DNA of 64,000 nucleotides, taken from Nocardioides sp. SLBN-35. Its GTDB lineage: Bacteria > Actinomycetota > Actinomycetes > Propionibacteriales > Nocardioidaceae. The translations under genes and the position numbers were made by a program. The stretch covers positions 5,146,001-5,210,000 of the forward strand of contig NZ_VFNU01000001.1 of NCBI RefSeq assembly GCF_006715725.1, written 5' to 3'. Under the pieces are notes generated by a model. The model ran no database searches, was not told the DNA's origin, and worked only from the letters and a program-made list of their open reading frames with translations. Every line of letters starts with the position of its first letter. Positions within the stretch are counted from its first letter, which is position 1. This document shows positions 1 through 10,262 of the stretch, piece after piece.

Positions 1-2039
<2,039 letters not shown>

Positions 2040-2061
2040 TGCACGCTCCTCACACGTCGCA

Positions 2062-2090
2062 CGGGGTTGTTCTCAGGGTCTACAACCCCG
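2062..2090. promoter_or_regulatory. Inverted repeat in the clpC leader
   Basis: CGGGGTTGT and ACAACCCCG form perfect 9-bp arms around an 11-nt centre. The repeat ends 22 nt before the clpC start codon, so it would lie in the 5' leader or over the promoter. It could be an operator or an RNA hairpin just upstream of the ribosome binding site. No regulator can be named from sequence alone. Confidence 0.5.
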
Positions 2091-2131
2091 CTCACACCCT
2101 ACGCGTTCCGATCCAGCCGTCCGGATCCGTC

Positions 2132-2145
2132 CGCTGTCAGCGAAC
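2132..2145 (-). promoter_or_regulatory. ClgR-like operator upstream of clpC
   Basis: Read on the minus strand the site is GTTCGC-TGACA-GCG, which fits the GTTCGC-N5-GCG motif described for the Clp regulator ClgR in Streptomyces. It lies about 93 nt upstream of the clpC start, where an activator of clpC would be expected. The match is short, so chance occurrence is possible; clgR itself is not in the window. Confidence 0.55.
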
Positions 2146-2257
2146 GGACGGTCTCGCCGACCGATCCGCCCCGATCGTCCCGATCCCGTTTCGCCGGGAC
2201 GAGGCCGGGCACGTGTCGCACATTGACCTTGGGGGGCCATCGGGCAGGAGGACGACT

Positions 2258-3799
2258 GTGACCACGTATTCGAGTCAGGCGATCACCGACTTCAAGAAGA
2301 GGATCGCCCACAACGCCATCAAGATGATGTTCGAGGAGAAGGGAGTGGGCTGGGAAGGCGATGCCGCCACCGGCTTCAACCAGGGGTCGATGATCCCCTA
2401 TCCCGCCCTCTCGGGAAACACGCTGCCTCCGGTCAGTGGCCCGACCGGCATCGTCCAGTTCTTCGTCCCCGGGGTGTCGATGAACGCTCACGGTCAGTGG
2501 GACCGTGAGGACGGGGCCGCCCTCACCTCCACCAGCTTCCCGCCGGGCACCACGCTGGTGCGCGAGGAGGAGATCAACAACCTGCCCGGCTACATCTGCC
2601 AGGTCGACCCGTGGACCTCCTGCTACCAGCCGTGGATCCAGCGGATCGAGTCCGCCCTCGAGGGGTGGGACACCCTCCCCGACCACGGCCGGTTCGCCAC
2701 CGAGGCCGGGAAGGCCAACGCCGCGGTCCAGGAGCTCACCCCCACCAGCGGCTTCGGCAGCCCGAGCGCCGAGGAGTGGCGCCCGACCTTCACCGACCCG
2801 AGCCGGACCACGGCCTTCGACCTGTTCTCCGAGTACGTCGGCGCCGACGTCGACTCCAACATGGTCTACGCCTTCCGCAGCAAGTACGGCCCCGTCCGGG
2901 CCGGCACCGTGATGCAGAACCAGGGCCAGATCGCCTACGGCCTGACCCTGATCCTGGGCGGCGAGGCCAAGCTGTGGGAGGAGGCCGGGGTCGACATCAT
3001 GAAGCTGTGCGAGGCGGCCGAGGCGGCCTTCCACTACGAGCCGCCCTCCTTCGACTTCAACTTCAGCCTGAAGATCTTCAAGGCCTTCACCGATCTCGCC
3101 GGCACCTTCGTGCCGGCCCCCGCGGGCACCGTCCTCAAGGGCGCCTCGGCGGTCGCCGGGTTCCTGCAGGCCGTGATCCCGGAGAACACCACGGAGACCA
3201 CTCCGCCTCCCCCGCTCTCGGCGTCGACGGCCGAGCAGGTCGCCAAGAACTTCGAAGAGGCGATCCTGACCCTGCGCCGCGCCACCTTCCACCAGGAGGA
3301 GGTGCTCTACCACTGCGCCCGACGGCTCAAGGAGGGCATCGACACCGTCAAGGTGGACTACCTCCACATCCATGCCGGCGCCGGCATCGACCCGGGAGTC
3401 GCCACCGCTGAGCGAATCCAGGTGCACACCGGAGCGCTCAAGGACATCGGGATCAACCAGGTGCCGATCATCGCCTCCATCTTCGCCAGGGCGGCCGACG
3501 ACACCTACGGTCTCGCGCCTGCCGACATCTGGGCCCGCGGCTGGCCCCTGGGCTACGGCTTGAAGGGTCCTCAGGAGATCGTCGCGGAGATCCTGACCGA
3601 CTTCGACAAGGTCGCCACCGGCTCCGCCCGGGAGCTCGTGGACGCCGGCAAGCTGCTCGCCATCGCCGCCGGCTGGATCGAAGGCGTCGACGAGGGCAGC
3701 CAGGCCGACCTGACCGGTCTCAACGACGAGCTCGAGCGCGGCAAGACGAGCTGGGAGCACCCGCCGCCGGAGCCGGTGCTGCCCCCCGGCCTGCGCTGA
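2258..3799 (+). CDS. Uncharacterised 513-residue protein
   Basis: I do not recognise this gene. The GTG start is chosen because GGCAGGAGG lies 7-8 nt upstream and the codons before it look non-coding. The product has no signal peptide or clear membrane helix. Its N-terminal part is helical and acidic with a GWEG tetrad, followed by a Trp/Pro-rich stretch (ICQVDPWTSCYQPW, about residue 115), a TPPPPL linker near residue 320 and a helical C-terminal half ending in PPPEPVLPPGLR. It is alone between divergent clpC and convergent lsr2, a place normally without a gene in the related mycobacterial layout. A WXG-type secreted protein is conceivable but not supported by any firm motif. Confidence 0.75.
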   Translation: MTTYSSQAITDFKKRIAHNAIKMMFEEKGVGWEGDAATGFNQGSMIPYPALSGNTLPPVSGPTGIVQFFVPGVSMNAHGQWDREDGAALTSTSFPPGTTLVREEEINNLPGYICQVDPWTSCYQPWIQRIESALEGWDTLPDHGRFATEAGKANAAVQELTPTSGFGSPSAEEWRPTFTDPSRTTAFDLFSEYVGADVDSNMVYAFRSKYGPVRAGTVMQNQGQIAYGLTLILGGEAKLWEEAGVDIMKLCEAAEAAFHYEPPSFDFNFSLKIFKAFTDLAGTFVPAPAGTVLKGASAVAGFLQAVIPENTTETTPPPPLSASTAEQVAKNFEEAILTLRRATFHQEEVLYHCARRLKEGIDTVKVDYLHIHAGAGIDPGVATAERIQVHTGALKDIGINQVPIIASIFARAADDTYGLAPADIWARGWPLGYGLKGPQEIVAEILTDFDKVATGSARELVDAGKLLAIAAGWIEGVDEGSQADLTGLNDELERGKTSWEHPPPEPVLPPGLR

Positions 3800-3807
3800 C
3801 GCGCGGG

Positions 3808-3884
3808 CTCAGCCTCGATCCACCGACTCGCCGCGTCGCGAGCGGTGGCGCGCAGCAGCGGGGAATCGGTGGACCGAGGCTCAG
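3808..3884. terminator. Long inverted repeat between convergent genes
   Basis: Arms of 19 nt (3808-3826 and 3866-3884) pair with 17 matches, starting CTCAGCCTCG and ending CGAGGCTCAG. The right arm contains the lsr2 stop codon. Lying between convergent genes, it probably acts as a bidirectional transcript end; there is no T-tract, as is common in actinobacteria. Confidence 0.55.
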
Positions 3885-4210
3885 TGCGCGGACTCGTAGG
3901 CCTCGCGCACGTCGGCCGGGATCCGCCCCCGCTCCGGCACCGTGAACCCGTTGTCGCGGGCCCACTCGCGGATCTCCTTGGCGGAGGTGCCGCCGGCGGC
4001 CGCGGCCCGGCCGCCGCGCTTCGCGCCGCCGGCGCGAGCGACCTTGCGGCCGTGGCCGACGTAGGCCGCCAGGGCGTCGCGCAGCTTGGAGGCGTTCTTG
4101 TCGTTGAGGTCGATCTCGTAATTGGCGCCGTCGAGCCCGAAGCTGACCGTCTGGGTGGCGTCACTTCCGTCGATGTCATCGACCAGGACGATGTTGACCT
4201 TCTGTGCCAT
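3881..4210 (-). CDS. lsr2: Nucleoid-associated protein Lsr2
   Basis: Histone-like bridging protein that silences AT-rich and foreign DNA. The 109 residues match the family length. The N-terminal dimerisation part (residues 1-60) has VDDIDGSDATQTVSFGLDG; a basic Ala/Gly/Arg linker follows; the C-terminal DNA-binding part has AKEIREWARDNGF and ERGRIP, whose RGR is the minor-groove hook. GAGGGAG precedes the ATG. It follows coaX on the same strand after a 93-bp gap, where many actinobacteria have lysS; that gene is missing here. Identification is secure. Confidence 0.97.
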   Translation of the reverse strand: MAQKVNIVLVDDIDGSDATQTVSFGLDGANYEIDLNDKNASKLRDALAAYVGHGRKVARAGGAKRGGRAAAAGGTSAKEIREWARDNGFTVPERGRIPADVREAYESAH

Positions 4211-4303
4211 GCGCGGAGCTCCCTCGAAAAGGAAAAGGAAAAGGATGACTGCGCCGAGCTCGACGCGATATTCGATCCTTGCACAAGTTGGGGAAGGAAT
4301 GCA
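4211..4303 (-). promoter_or_regulatory. coaX-lsr2 gap with polypyrimidine tract
   Basis: The 93-bp gap upstream of lsr2 is less GC-rich than its surroundings. On the minus strand it contains CCTTTTCCTTTTCCTTTT, three copies of a six-base unit, about 18 nt before the start codon. AT-rich DNA next to lsr2 may allow Lsr2 autoregulation, which is known in the family. The promoter itself cannot be placed with confidence. Confidence 0.35.
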
Positions 4304-5080
4304 TCAACGCCGATTGCGCAGGAATACCTTTTCCAGTCCGCGCAGGGTCAGCCACGGCGCCCGGTGGGTGAAGCACCGGCACTCGTCGGTGACGAGGGGG
4401 GCCAGATAGCCGGTGGAGATGACCGACACGTCGCCGGCCGTGGCACCGAGCGCCGCGGTCAGCCGCTCGACCATGCCCTCGACCTGGCTGGCGACGCCGA
4501 ACACCATCCCGGACTGGAGCGCCTCCACGGTGTTCTTGCCGATCACGCCGCGGGGGCGGACCAGCTCGACCATCCGCAGCTGGGCACCGCCGCGGCTGAG
4601 CGCGTCGAGGGAGATCTCGATACCGGGAGTGATCGCACCGCCGACGTAGCGGCCCTGCTCGTCGACGACGTCGTAGGTCGTTGCGGTGCCCCCGAAATCG
4701 ACGACGATCGCCGGGCACTCGAAATCGGCGGCGGCGGCGAGCGCATTGACGATGCGGTCGGTGCCGACTTCTCGAGGATTGTCGACGAGAATGGGCACAC
4801 CGGTGCGAATACCGGGCTCGACGATGACGCACGGAATGTCCGGAAAATGCGACGGCAGCATCTCGCGCCATGCATTGAGGACCGCCGGGACCGTCGCGCA
4901 CACCGCGATTCCGCTGACCTCGTCCTCGCGAGTGCCGAGCAGGCCGCGCAGCAGCACGCCCCATTCGTCGGCGGTGCGGTTCTCGGCCGTCGACACCCGC
5001 CAGTCGGCGTGCACCGCGCCGTCGGACACGAGTCCGAGGACGGTGTGGGCGTTGCCGATGTCGGCGGCGAGCAGGGGCAT
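4304..5080 (-). CDS. coaX: Type III pantothenate kinase
   Basis: Phosphorylates pantothenate in the first step of CoA synthesis, using ATP and a monovalent cation. The 258 residues have the N-terminal phosphate loop DIGNAHTVLG (residues 7-16), the VGTDRIVNALAA motif with the catalytic Asp (about 105), and VDFGGTATTYDVV. The start lies 1 nt after the nadC stop, so the genes are probably cotranscribed. Having coaX close to panC and panD puts three CoA-pathway steps in one block. Confidence 0.96.
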   Translation of the reverse strand: MPLLAADIGNAHTVLGLVSDGAVHADWRVSTAENRTADEWGVLLRGLLGTREDEVSGIAVCATVPAVLNAWREMLPSHFPDIPCVIVEPGIRTGVPILVDNPREVGTDRIVNALAAAADFECPAIVVDFGGTATTYDVVDEQGRYVGGAITPGIEISLDALSRGGAQLRMVELVRPRGVIGKNTVEALQSGMVFGVASQVEGMVERLTAALGATAGDVSVISTGYLAPLVTDECRCFTHRAPWLTLRGLEKVFLRNRR

Positions 5081-5081
5081 G

Positions 5082-5996
5082 TCAGCTCGTCCGGAAGTCC
5101 AGACCGAGGTCGAAGACGTTGACGGAGTGGGTCAGCGCGCCCACGGAGATGAAGTCGACGCCGGTCTCGGCGACCTCGCGGGCCCGCTCCAAGGTGAGCC
5201 CGCCCGAGGCCTCGAGCGTCGCCTTGCCGCCGGCGGCCTGGTTGATCCGGACCGCCTCGGCCATGTCGGCGGTCGACATGTTGTCCAGCAGCACCTCGGT
5301 GCAGCCGGCTGCCAGGACCGCGCGCAGCTCGTCGAGGTCCATCACCTCGACCTCGACCCGCAGGCCCGGGTGCTTGGCGACGACGGCGTCGTAGGCCGCC
5401 ACGACACCGCCCGCGGCGACGGCGTGGTTGTCCTTGACCATCGCCCGGTCGACCAGGCTGAACCGGTGGTTGACCCCGCCACCGCACCGCACGGCGTACT
5501 TCTGCAACGCGCGCCAGCCCGGCAGCGTCTTGCGGGTGTCGAGCACCCGGGCGCGGGTGCCGGCGAGCGCGTCGACCCACAGCGAGGTCGCGGTCGCGAT
5601 CCCGGACAGGTGCGAGGCGAAGTTGAGGGCGGTGCGCTCGGCGGTGAGCACGCCGCGGACCGGTCCGGAGACGGTGAGCACGACGTCGCCAGGCCTCACG
5701 CGGGTGCCGTCGGGGACCCGGTCGGTGACCTCGACGGTGTCGCCGAGGGCGTAGCCGAAGGCGAGCTCGGCGATCGCGAGACCGGCGACGACGCCCGGCT
5801 CGCGGGCGGCGAAGTCGGCGACCGCCCGGCCCATGTCGGGCATCGCGTCGCTGGTGACATCGTCGACGCCACCGGGCAGGTCCTCCTCGAAGGCGACCAC
5901 GACATGGTCGTAGACCGCCTTCGGGTCGAGCCCGGCGGCCCGGATCTCGGCGACCAGCGTGGCCGGCAGCTCGTCGAAGGGGGTGCGGGCGATCAT
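5082..5996 (-). CDS. nadC: Nicotinate-nucleotide pyrophosphorylase (carboxylating)
   Basis: Converts quinolinate and PRPP to nicotinate mononucleotide in de novo NAD synthesis. The 304 residues include the quinolinate-binding signature RVLDTRKTLPGWRALQKYAV (about 147-166), GGGVNHRFSLVD and VEVEVMDLDEL; the C-terminal barrel ends with ISVGALTHS. Its ATG overlaps the nadB stop by 4 nt (ATGA), which indicates translational coupling. nadA, the third pathway gene, is not in this window. Confidence 0.96.
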   Translation of the reverse strand: MIARTPFDELPATLVAEIRAAGLDPKAVYDHVVVAFEEDLPGGVDDVTSDAMPDMGRAVADFAAREPGVVAGLAIAELAFGYALGDTVEVTDRVPDGTRVRPGDVVLTVSGPVRGVLTAERTALNFASHLSGIATATSLWVDALAGTRARVLDTRKTLPGWRALQKYAVRCGGGVNHRFSLVDRAMVKDNHAVAAGGVVAAYDAVVAKHPGLRVEVEVMDLDELRAVLAAGCTEVLLDNMSTADMAEAVRINQAAGGKATLEASGGLTLERAREVAETGVDFISVGALTHSVNVFDLGLDFRTS

Positions 5997-7708
5997 GCGG
6001 GCAGGTCTCCGTCGGTCGCGGGCGCGGGGACGAAGGTGACCGTGGTGGCGCCGTCGTCCATGGTCACGTCGAAGTGGCCGGCCCAGCGGGCGTCGTCGCG
6101 CTCGGGGAAGTCCTCGCGCCAGTGGGAGCCGCGCGTCTCCTCACGCAGCGCGGCGGCCTCGGCGAGCGCGGCGCTGATGGTGACCAGGTTGGTGGCCTCC
6201 CACGAGGCCTGGTCGACGGTCTCGGCCGTGCGGCCGGCCAGCTTGTCGAGCACGGTGGCCGCCTCGCTCAGGCCGGGCGCGGTGCGCAGCACGCCGACCC
6301 GGGAGCTCATCGTCTCCTGGAGCTCGCCACGGACGTCACCCGCGACCAGCCCTGCGGTACGACGGTCCGCGGCCGGCTCGCGCCAGGGGGCCAGGTCCCC
6401 GGGCAGCACCTCGGCGATCCGCCGCGAGAACACCAGGCCCTCGAGCAGCGAATTGGACGCGAGCCGGTTGGCGCCGTGGACACCGGAGCAGGCGACCTCG
6501 CCGGTGGCGTAGAGCCCGGCGACGTCGGTGCGGCCGTGGAGGTCGGTGCGGACGCCGCCGGAGGCGTAGTGACAGGCGGGGGCGACGGGGATCAGCTGGG
6601 TGACCGGGTCGATCCCGTAGGAGCGCGCGGTGGCGAGGATGGTCGGGAAGCGGTGCTCCCAGAACTCCGCGCCGAGGTGGCGGGCGTCGAGCCACATGTG
6701 GGGCCGGCCGGTCTCGAGCATCCGCTTCATGATCGCCTTGGCGACGACGTCGCGGGGCGCCAGGTCGGCGAGCTCGTGGACGCCCTGCATGATCCGGTTG
6801 CCCTCGTCGTCGACGAGGAAGGCGCCCTCGCCGCGGACGGCCTCGGAGATCAGCGGCTGCTGGCCGCGGGAGTCGGGGCCGAGGTACATCACCGTCGGGT
6901 GGAACTGCACGAACTCCAGGTCGCGCAGGGTCGCGCCGGCCCGCAGCGCGAGCGCCATCCCGTCGCCGGTCGACACGACCGGGTTGGTGGTCTGGGTGAA
7001 CACCTGTCCGAGGCCGCCACTGGCGAGCACGACCGCGCGGCAGTGGACGGCGCCGACGCCGTCGCGCTCGCCCTCGCCGATGACGTGGAGGGTCAGACCC
7101 GCCACGCCCGTCGTACCTGTCTCGTCCTCGCCGAGCAGCAGGTCGACCGCCAGCGCGTGCTGGATGACCTCGATGTCGGGGGCCGCCTCGATCGCGGCGA
7201 TCAAGGCCCGCTGGATCTCGGCGCCCGTGGCGTCGCCGCCGGCGTGCGCGATCCGGTCGCGGTGGTGGCCGCCCTCGCGGGTCAGCGACAGCTCGCCGTC
7301 GGCGGTGTGGTCGAAGTTGGTGCCGAGCGCGATCAGCTCACGGACCGCCTCGGGGCCCTCGTTGACGAGCACCCGCACGGCTTCCCGGTCGCAGGCACCG
7401 GCACCGGCGACGAGGGTGTCGAGCTCGTGCTGCTCGGGGGTGTCACCGGGACCGAGGGCGGCGGCGATGCCGCCCTGCGCCCACTGGGTCGACCCGGCGT
7501 TCAGGACGTCCTTGGTGACGACCAGGATCTTGTCCACCCGGCCGCGCAGCCGCAGGGCGGCGGTGAGGCCGGCGATGCCGGAGCCGACGATGACGACGTC
7601 GGCGCGCGTCGTCCAGCCGGGGCTCGGGGCGGTCAGGCACCCGGGCAGGCGCAACGTCTGTAGTGGCGTGCCTCGAAGATCACTCACCACTCCACGCACC
7701 CAGTGCAC
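5993..7708 (-). CDS. nadB: L-aspartate oxidase
   Basis: FAD enzyme that makes iminoaspartate for quinolinate synthesis. The FAD-binding VVIVGSGIAGLTAAL is near residue 40, followed by TQWAQGGIAAAL, EFVQFHPT, CHYASGGV and GANRLASNSLLEG, all typical of NadB. The stated start is the longest possible (GTG, 571 aa). The first 16 codons lie inside an inverted-repeat element at 7661-7826, so the true start may be further in, for example TTG at 7654 (553 aa); no convincing ribosome site decides it. Identity is certain, the start is not. Confidence 0.93.
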   Translation of the reverse strand: MHWVRGVVSDLRGTPLQTLRLPGCLTAPSPGWTTRADVVIVGSGIAGLTAALRLRGRVDKILVVTKDVLNAGSTQWAQGGIAAALGPGDTPEQHELDTLVAGAGACDREAVRVLVNEGPEAVRELIALGTNFDHTADGELSLTREGGHHRDRIAHAGGDATGAEIQRALIAAIEAAPDIEVIQHALAVDLLLGEDETGTTGVAGLTLHVIGEGERDGVGAVHCRAVVLASGGLGQVFTQTTNPVVSTGDGMALALRAGATLRDLEFVQFHPTVMYLGPDSRGQQPLISEAVRGEGAFLVDDEGNRIMQGVHELADLAPRDVVAKAIMKRMLETGRPHMWLDARHLGAEFWEHRFPTILATARSYGIDPVTQLIPVAPACHYASGGVRTDLHGRTDVAGLYATGEVACSGVHGANRLASNSLLEGLVFSRRIAEVLPGDLAPWREPAADRRTAGLVAGDVRGELQETMSSRVGVLRTAPGLSEAATVLDKLAGRTAETVDQASWEATNLVTISAALAEAAALREETRGSHWREDFPERDDARWAGHFDVTMDDGATTVTFVPAPATDGDLPA

Positions 7709-7826
7709 GCACCTCGCTGCGTTGGCGTCGCTCGGTAGACAACCCGGTATGCCATCGCTCCGCCGCCTTGCGATGCACGCACCCTGGGCACGTGGACCAG
7801 CAAGTCATCTTCGAGACACGCCACTA
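7661..7826. mobile_element. MITE-like element with 24-bp terminal inverted repeats
   Basis: The arms 7661-7684 and 7803-7826 are inverted copies matching at 22 of 24 positions; both begin TAGTGGCGTG and contain CTCGAAGAT. The outermost bases are TA on both sides, so GTGGCGTG termini within a duplicated TA dinucleotide, as in IS630/Tc1-type MITEs, would fit. The interior has no gene and holds two direct copies of TGCACGCACC (7704-7713, 7774-7783). It occupies the panD-nadB gap and the start of nadB. The mobile nature is inferred; a second copy was not seen in this window. Confidence 0.55.
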
Positions 7827-7843
7827 GCATCCCCGCAGGCTAC

Positions 7844-8263
7844 TCAGCGACCGGCGGTCACGTCGCCCCGGGACAACCCCGGGTCGCCGAAGGTCTCGGC
7901 GGGGTCGAAGCCCGTCGCCATGATCTTGTTGTCGGCGTCGACGAAGACGACGTGCGGCTGGTGCTCCTTGGCCTCCTCGGTCGTCATCTGCCCGTAGCCG
8001 ATCAGGATGACCAGGTCGCCGGGGTGGACCAGGCGGGCGGCGGCACCGTTGATGCCGATCACGCCGCTGCCGCGCTCGCCGGCGATGGTGTAGGTCTCGA
8101 GGCGGGCGCCGTTGGTGATGTCGACGATGTGGACCAGCTCGCCGGCCAGCAGGTCGGCCGCCTCGAGCAGGTCCTCGTCGACGGTGACCGAGCCGACGTA
8201 GTGGAGGTCGGCCTGGGTGACGGTCGCACGGTGGATCTTGCTCTTCATCATGGTGCGCAGCAT
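7844..8263 (-). CDS. panD: Aspartate 1-decarboxylase precursor
   Basis: Pyruvoyl enzyme that makes beta-alanine from aspartate for pantothenate. The 139-residue proenzyme carries the self-cleavage site YVGSVTVD, where the Ser after Gly24 becomes the pyruvoyl group, and GERGSGVIGINGAAARL. The ATG has GGGGG about 6 nt upstream. It follows panC after 17 nt, in one cofactor operon with the DUF2520 gene. Confidence 0.96.
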   Translation of the reverse strand: MLRTMMKSKIHRATVTQADLHYVGSVTVDEDLLEAADLLAGELVHIVDITNGARLETYTIAGERGSGVIGINGAAARLVHPGDLVILIGYGQMTTEEAKEHQPHVVFVDADNKIMATGFDPAETFGDPGLSRGDVTAGR

Positions 8264-8280
8264 GGGAATCCCCCTGGGTG

Positions 8281-9159
8281 TCAGAACTGCAGCGGCAGGT
8301 TGTCGATGAGCCGGGTGGTGCCGACCCGGGCGGCGACGAGGATCCGGCCCTCGGTGCCGGGCTCGGGGTAGTCGGGCAGCTCGCCGAGGCCCGTGGTGGT
8401 CAGCGCGAGGTAGTCGAGCTCGACGCCGGGCTCGGCCTTGATGACGCCCATCGCGGCCCAGCGCGCGGCCGGGACGCCGTACGACGCCCGCTGCTGCGCC
8501 GCGCGCAGGGCCCGGCTCAGCGTCGCGGCCTGCTGGCGCTCCTCGTCGTCGAGGTAGCGGTTGCGGCTCGAGCGGGCCAGGCCGTCGGGCTCGCGGTCGG
8601 TCTCGGCGCCGACGATCTCGATGCCGAGGCACAGGTCGGTGGTCATCCGGCGGATCAGCGCGAGCTGCTGGTAGTCCTTCTCGCCGAAGATCGCGACGTC
8701 GGGACGCACCAGGCCGAACAGCTTGGCGACGACGGTGAGCACGCCGCGGAAGTGGCCGGGGCGGCTGGCGCCCTCGAACAGGTCGCCGAGCGGGCCGGGC
8801 TGGACGGTGACGGCCTCGGTGGCGACGCCCTCGTGCGGGACGCCGTCGGGGTACATCTGCGCGACCGTCGGCGCGAACACGATGTCGACCCCCTCGGTCG
8901 CGGCGAGGGCGAGGTCTGCGTCGAAGGTGCGCGGGTAGCGGTCGAGGTCCTCGGTCGGCCCGAACTGCAGGGGGTTGACGAAGATCGAGAGCACGACGGT
9001 GCCGTCGTCCCCGGCACGCTCGCGCGCGATCCGCAGCAGCGACGCGTGGCCCTCGTGGAGCGCGCCCATGGTCGGCACGAACACCACCGGGCCGGTGCCC
9101 CGCAGGTCGCGCAGCTCGGACCGGCTGCGGGCAACAGCCGGGACGGTCGCGGTGGTCAC
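8281..9159 (-). CDS. panC: Pantothenate synthetase
   Basis: Condenses pantoate with beta-alanine using ATP. The 292 residues show the nucleotidyltransferase motif VPTMGALHEGHASLL (about 30-44), FVNPLQFGPTEDLDRYPR, FGEKDYQQLALIRRM, and DGLARSSRNRYL near the C-terminal third. The GTG start overlaps the upstream stop as GTGA, so translation is probably coupled to the DUF2520 gene. Together with panD it supplies pantothenate to CoaX. Confidence 0.97.
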   Translation of the reverse strand: MTTATVPAVARSRSELRDLRGTGPVVFVPTMGALHEGHASLLRIARERAGDDGTVVLSIFVNPLQFGPTEDLDRYPRTFDADLALAATEGVDIVFAPTVAQMYPDGVPHEGVATEAVTVQPGPLGDLFEGASRPGHFRGVLTVVAKLFGLVRPDVAIFGEKDYQQLALIRRMTTDLCLGIEIVGAETDREPDGLARSSRNRYLDDEERQQAATLSRALRAAQQRASYGVPAARWAAMGVIKAEPGVELDYLALTTTGLGELPDYPEPGTEGRILVAARVGTTRLIDNLPLQF

Positions 9160-10067
9160 AGGCTGTCCACCCGCGGTGCGTGCAGCACCCGCCGGTCGCC
9201 GTACGCGCTGAGGACCGTGGCGATCGCCTGGGCGCGGATCGGCAGCAGCCGGCCGTCGGTGACGGCACGGTCGAGAGTGGCCCACGCCATCGCGACGTAC
9301 GACGGCACGGTGTCGGGCGCGTTGGCCGAGATGTCCTTCAGGTGAGCCGCGACCGTCTGGACGTCGCCGCGGACGATCGGGCCGGTGAGGGCGGCGTCGC
9401 CGTGGGCGAGCGCGTTGTCGAGGGCGGCGTCGAGCAGGGGGCGCAGGGTGCCGGCCGGGTCGTCGACGCCGGCGGCGCTGAGCAGGCCCATCGCCTCGCT
9501 CACCAGGGTGACCAGGTGGTTGGCCCCGTGGGCCAGGCCCGCGTGGTAGAGCGTGCGCATCTCCTCGGGGACCCAGGTCGGGCGCCCGCCGAGGTCGGCG
9601 ACGAGGGCCTCGGCGAGCTCGCGCTCGGCCGGGCCGGCGGTGAGGCCGAACACGCATCCCTGGAGGCGTTCGAGGTCGACGGCGGTGCCGGTGAAGGTCA
9701 TCGCCGGGTGCAGCGCGATGACGCGGGCCCCGACCGCGGCGGCCGGCGCGAGCACGGCGAGGCCGTGGCGACCCGACGTGTGGGCGACGACCTGGCCGGC
9801 GTGCAGCGCGCCGCTGTCGGCGAGCACCGTCACCACGTTGGGCAGCATGTCGTCGGGCACGGTGAGCAGCAGCAGGTCGGCCTCGCGGGCGACGTCGCTC
9901 GGCTTGCGCATCGGGACGCCGGGCAGCAGGTCGGCGGCACGACGACGCGAGGCATCGGACTCACCGGCGGCGGCGACGACGGGGTGGCCGGCTGCGCGGA
10001 GACCCGCGGCAAGGACGGCGCCGACGCGACCCGCGCCGATCACACCCACGGAGAGCTTGGGGGACAT
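9156..10067 (-). CDS. Rossmann-fold DUF2520 protein (ketopantoate-reductase-like fold)
   Basis: The 303-residue protein has an N-terminal NAD(P)-binding motif VGVIGAGRVGAVLAAGL (about 6-22), LLLLTVPDDML and a helical C-terminal half (YHAGLAHGANHLVTLVSEA) of the DUF2520 type. The family regularly sits next to panC in actinobacteria and its fold resembles ketopantoate/6-phosphogluconate reductases, so a role in pantoate supply is plausible but not shown. It is the first gene of the panC-panD group; AAAGG lies upstream of the ATG. Confidence 0.88.
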   Translation of the reverse strand: MSPKLSVGVIGAGRVGAVLAAGLRAAGHPVVAAAGESDASRRRAADLLPGVPMRKPSDVAREADLLLLTVPDDMLPNVVTVLADSGALHAGQVVAHTSGRHGLAVLAPAAAVGARVIALHPAMTFTGTAVDLERLQGCVFGLTAGPAERELAEALVADLGGRPTWVPEEMRTLYHAGLAHGANHLVTLVSEAMGLLSAAGVDDPAGTLRPLLDAALDNALAHGDAALTGPIVRGDVQTVAAHLKDISANAPDTVPSYVAMAWATLDRAVTDGRLLPIRAQAIATVLSAYGDRRVLHAPRVDSL

Positions 10068-10262
10068 CGTGAACCTTTCGTTCCCGTCCCTCCGACCACT
10101 CGCGCCCTGCGGTGCGAGCCGGTGTGGGTACCGGACGTTGTGCTCAATGGTGTCGTCCCGGGGTTCCGGGACGCCTCAACGGTACGCCTACTCAGATTGC
10201 CCCGGAACGGGTCGGTCCGGTGGCTTGCGTCACAGAAGTCGAGCGTCTCCTATCCTCGGGGC
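10068..10262. promoter_or_regulatory. Divergent promoter region, DUF2520 gene and sulfotransferase-like gene 1
   Basis: This 195-bp gap separates divergent genes. A short hairpin GTCCCGG-GGTT-CCGGGAC lies near 10,156-10,173. On the plus strand TATCCT (10,251-10,256) is followed after 6 nt by the ATG at 10,263, so transcription would begin at or next to the start codon. No clear operator is visible. Confidence 0.5.

Noticed and set aside
2099..3760. Long open frame antisense to the 513-residue gene
   Set aside because: High GC content creates long antisense frames; it lacks a start signal, and the plus-strand frame has a strong ribosome site and sensible composition.
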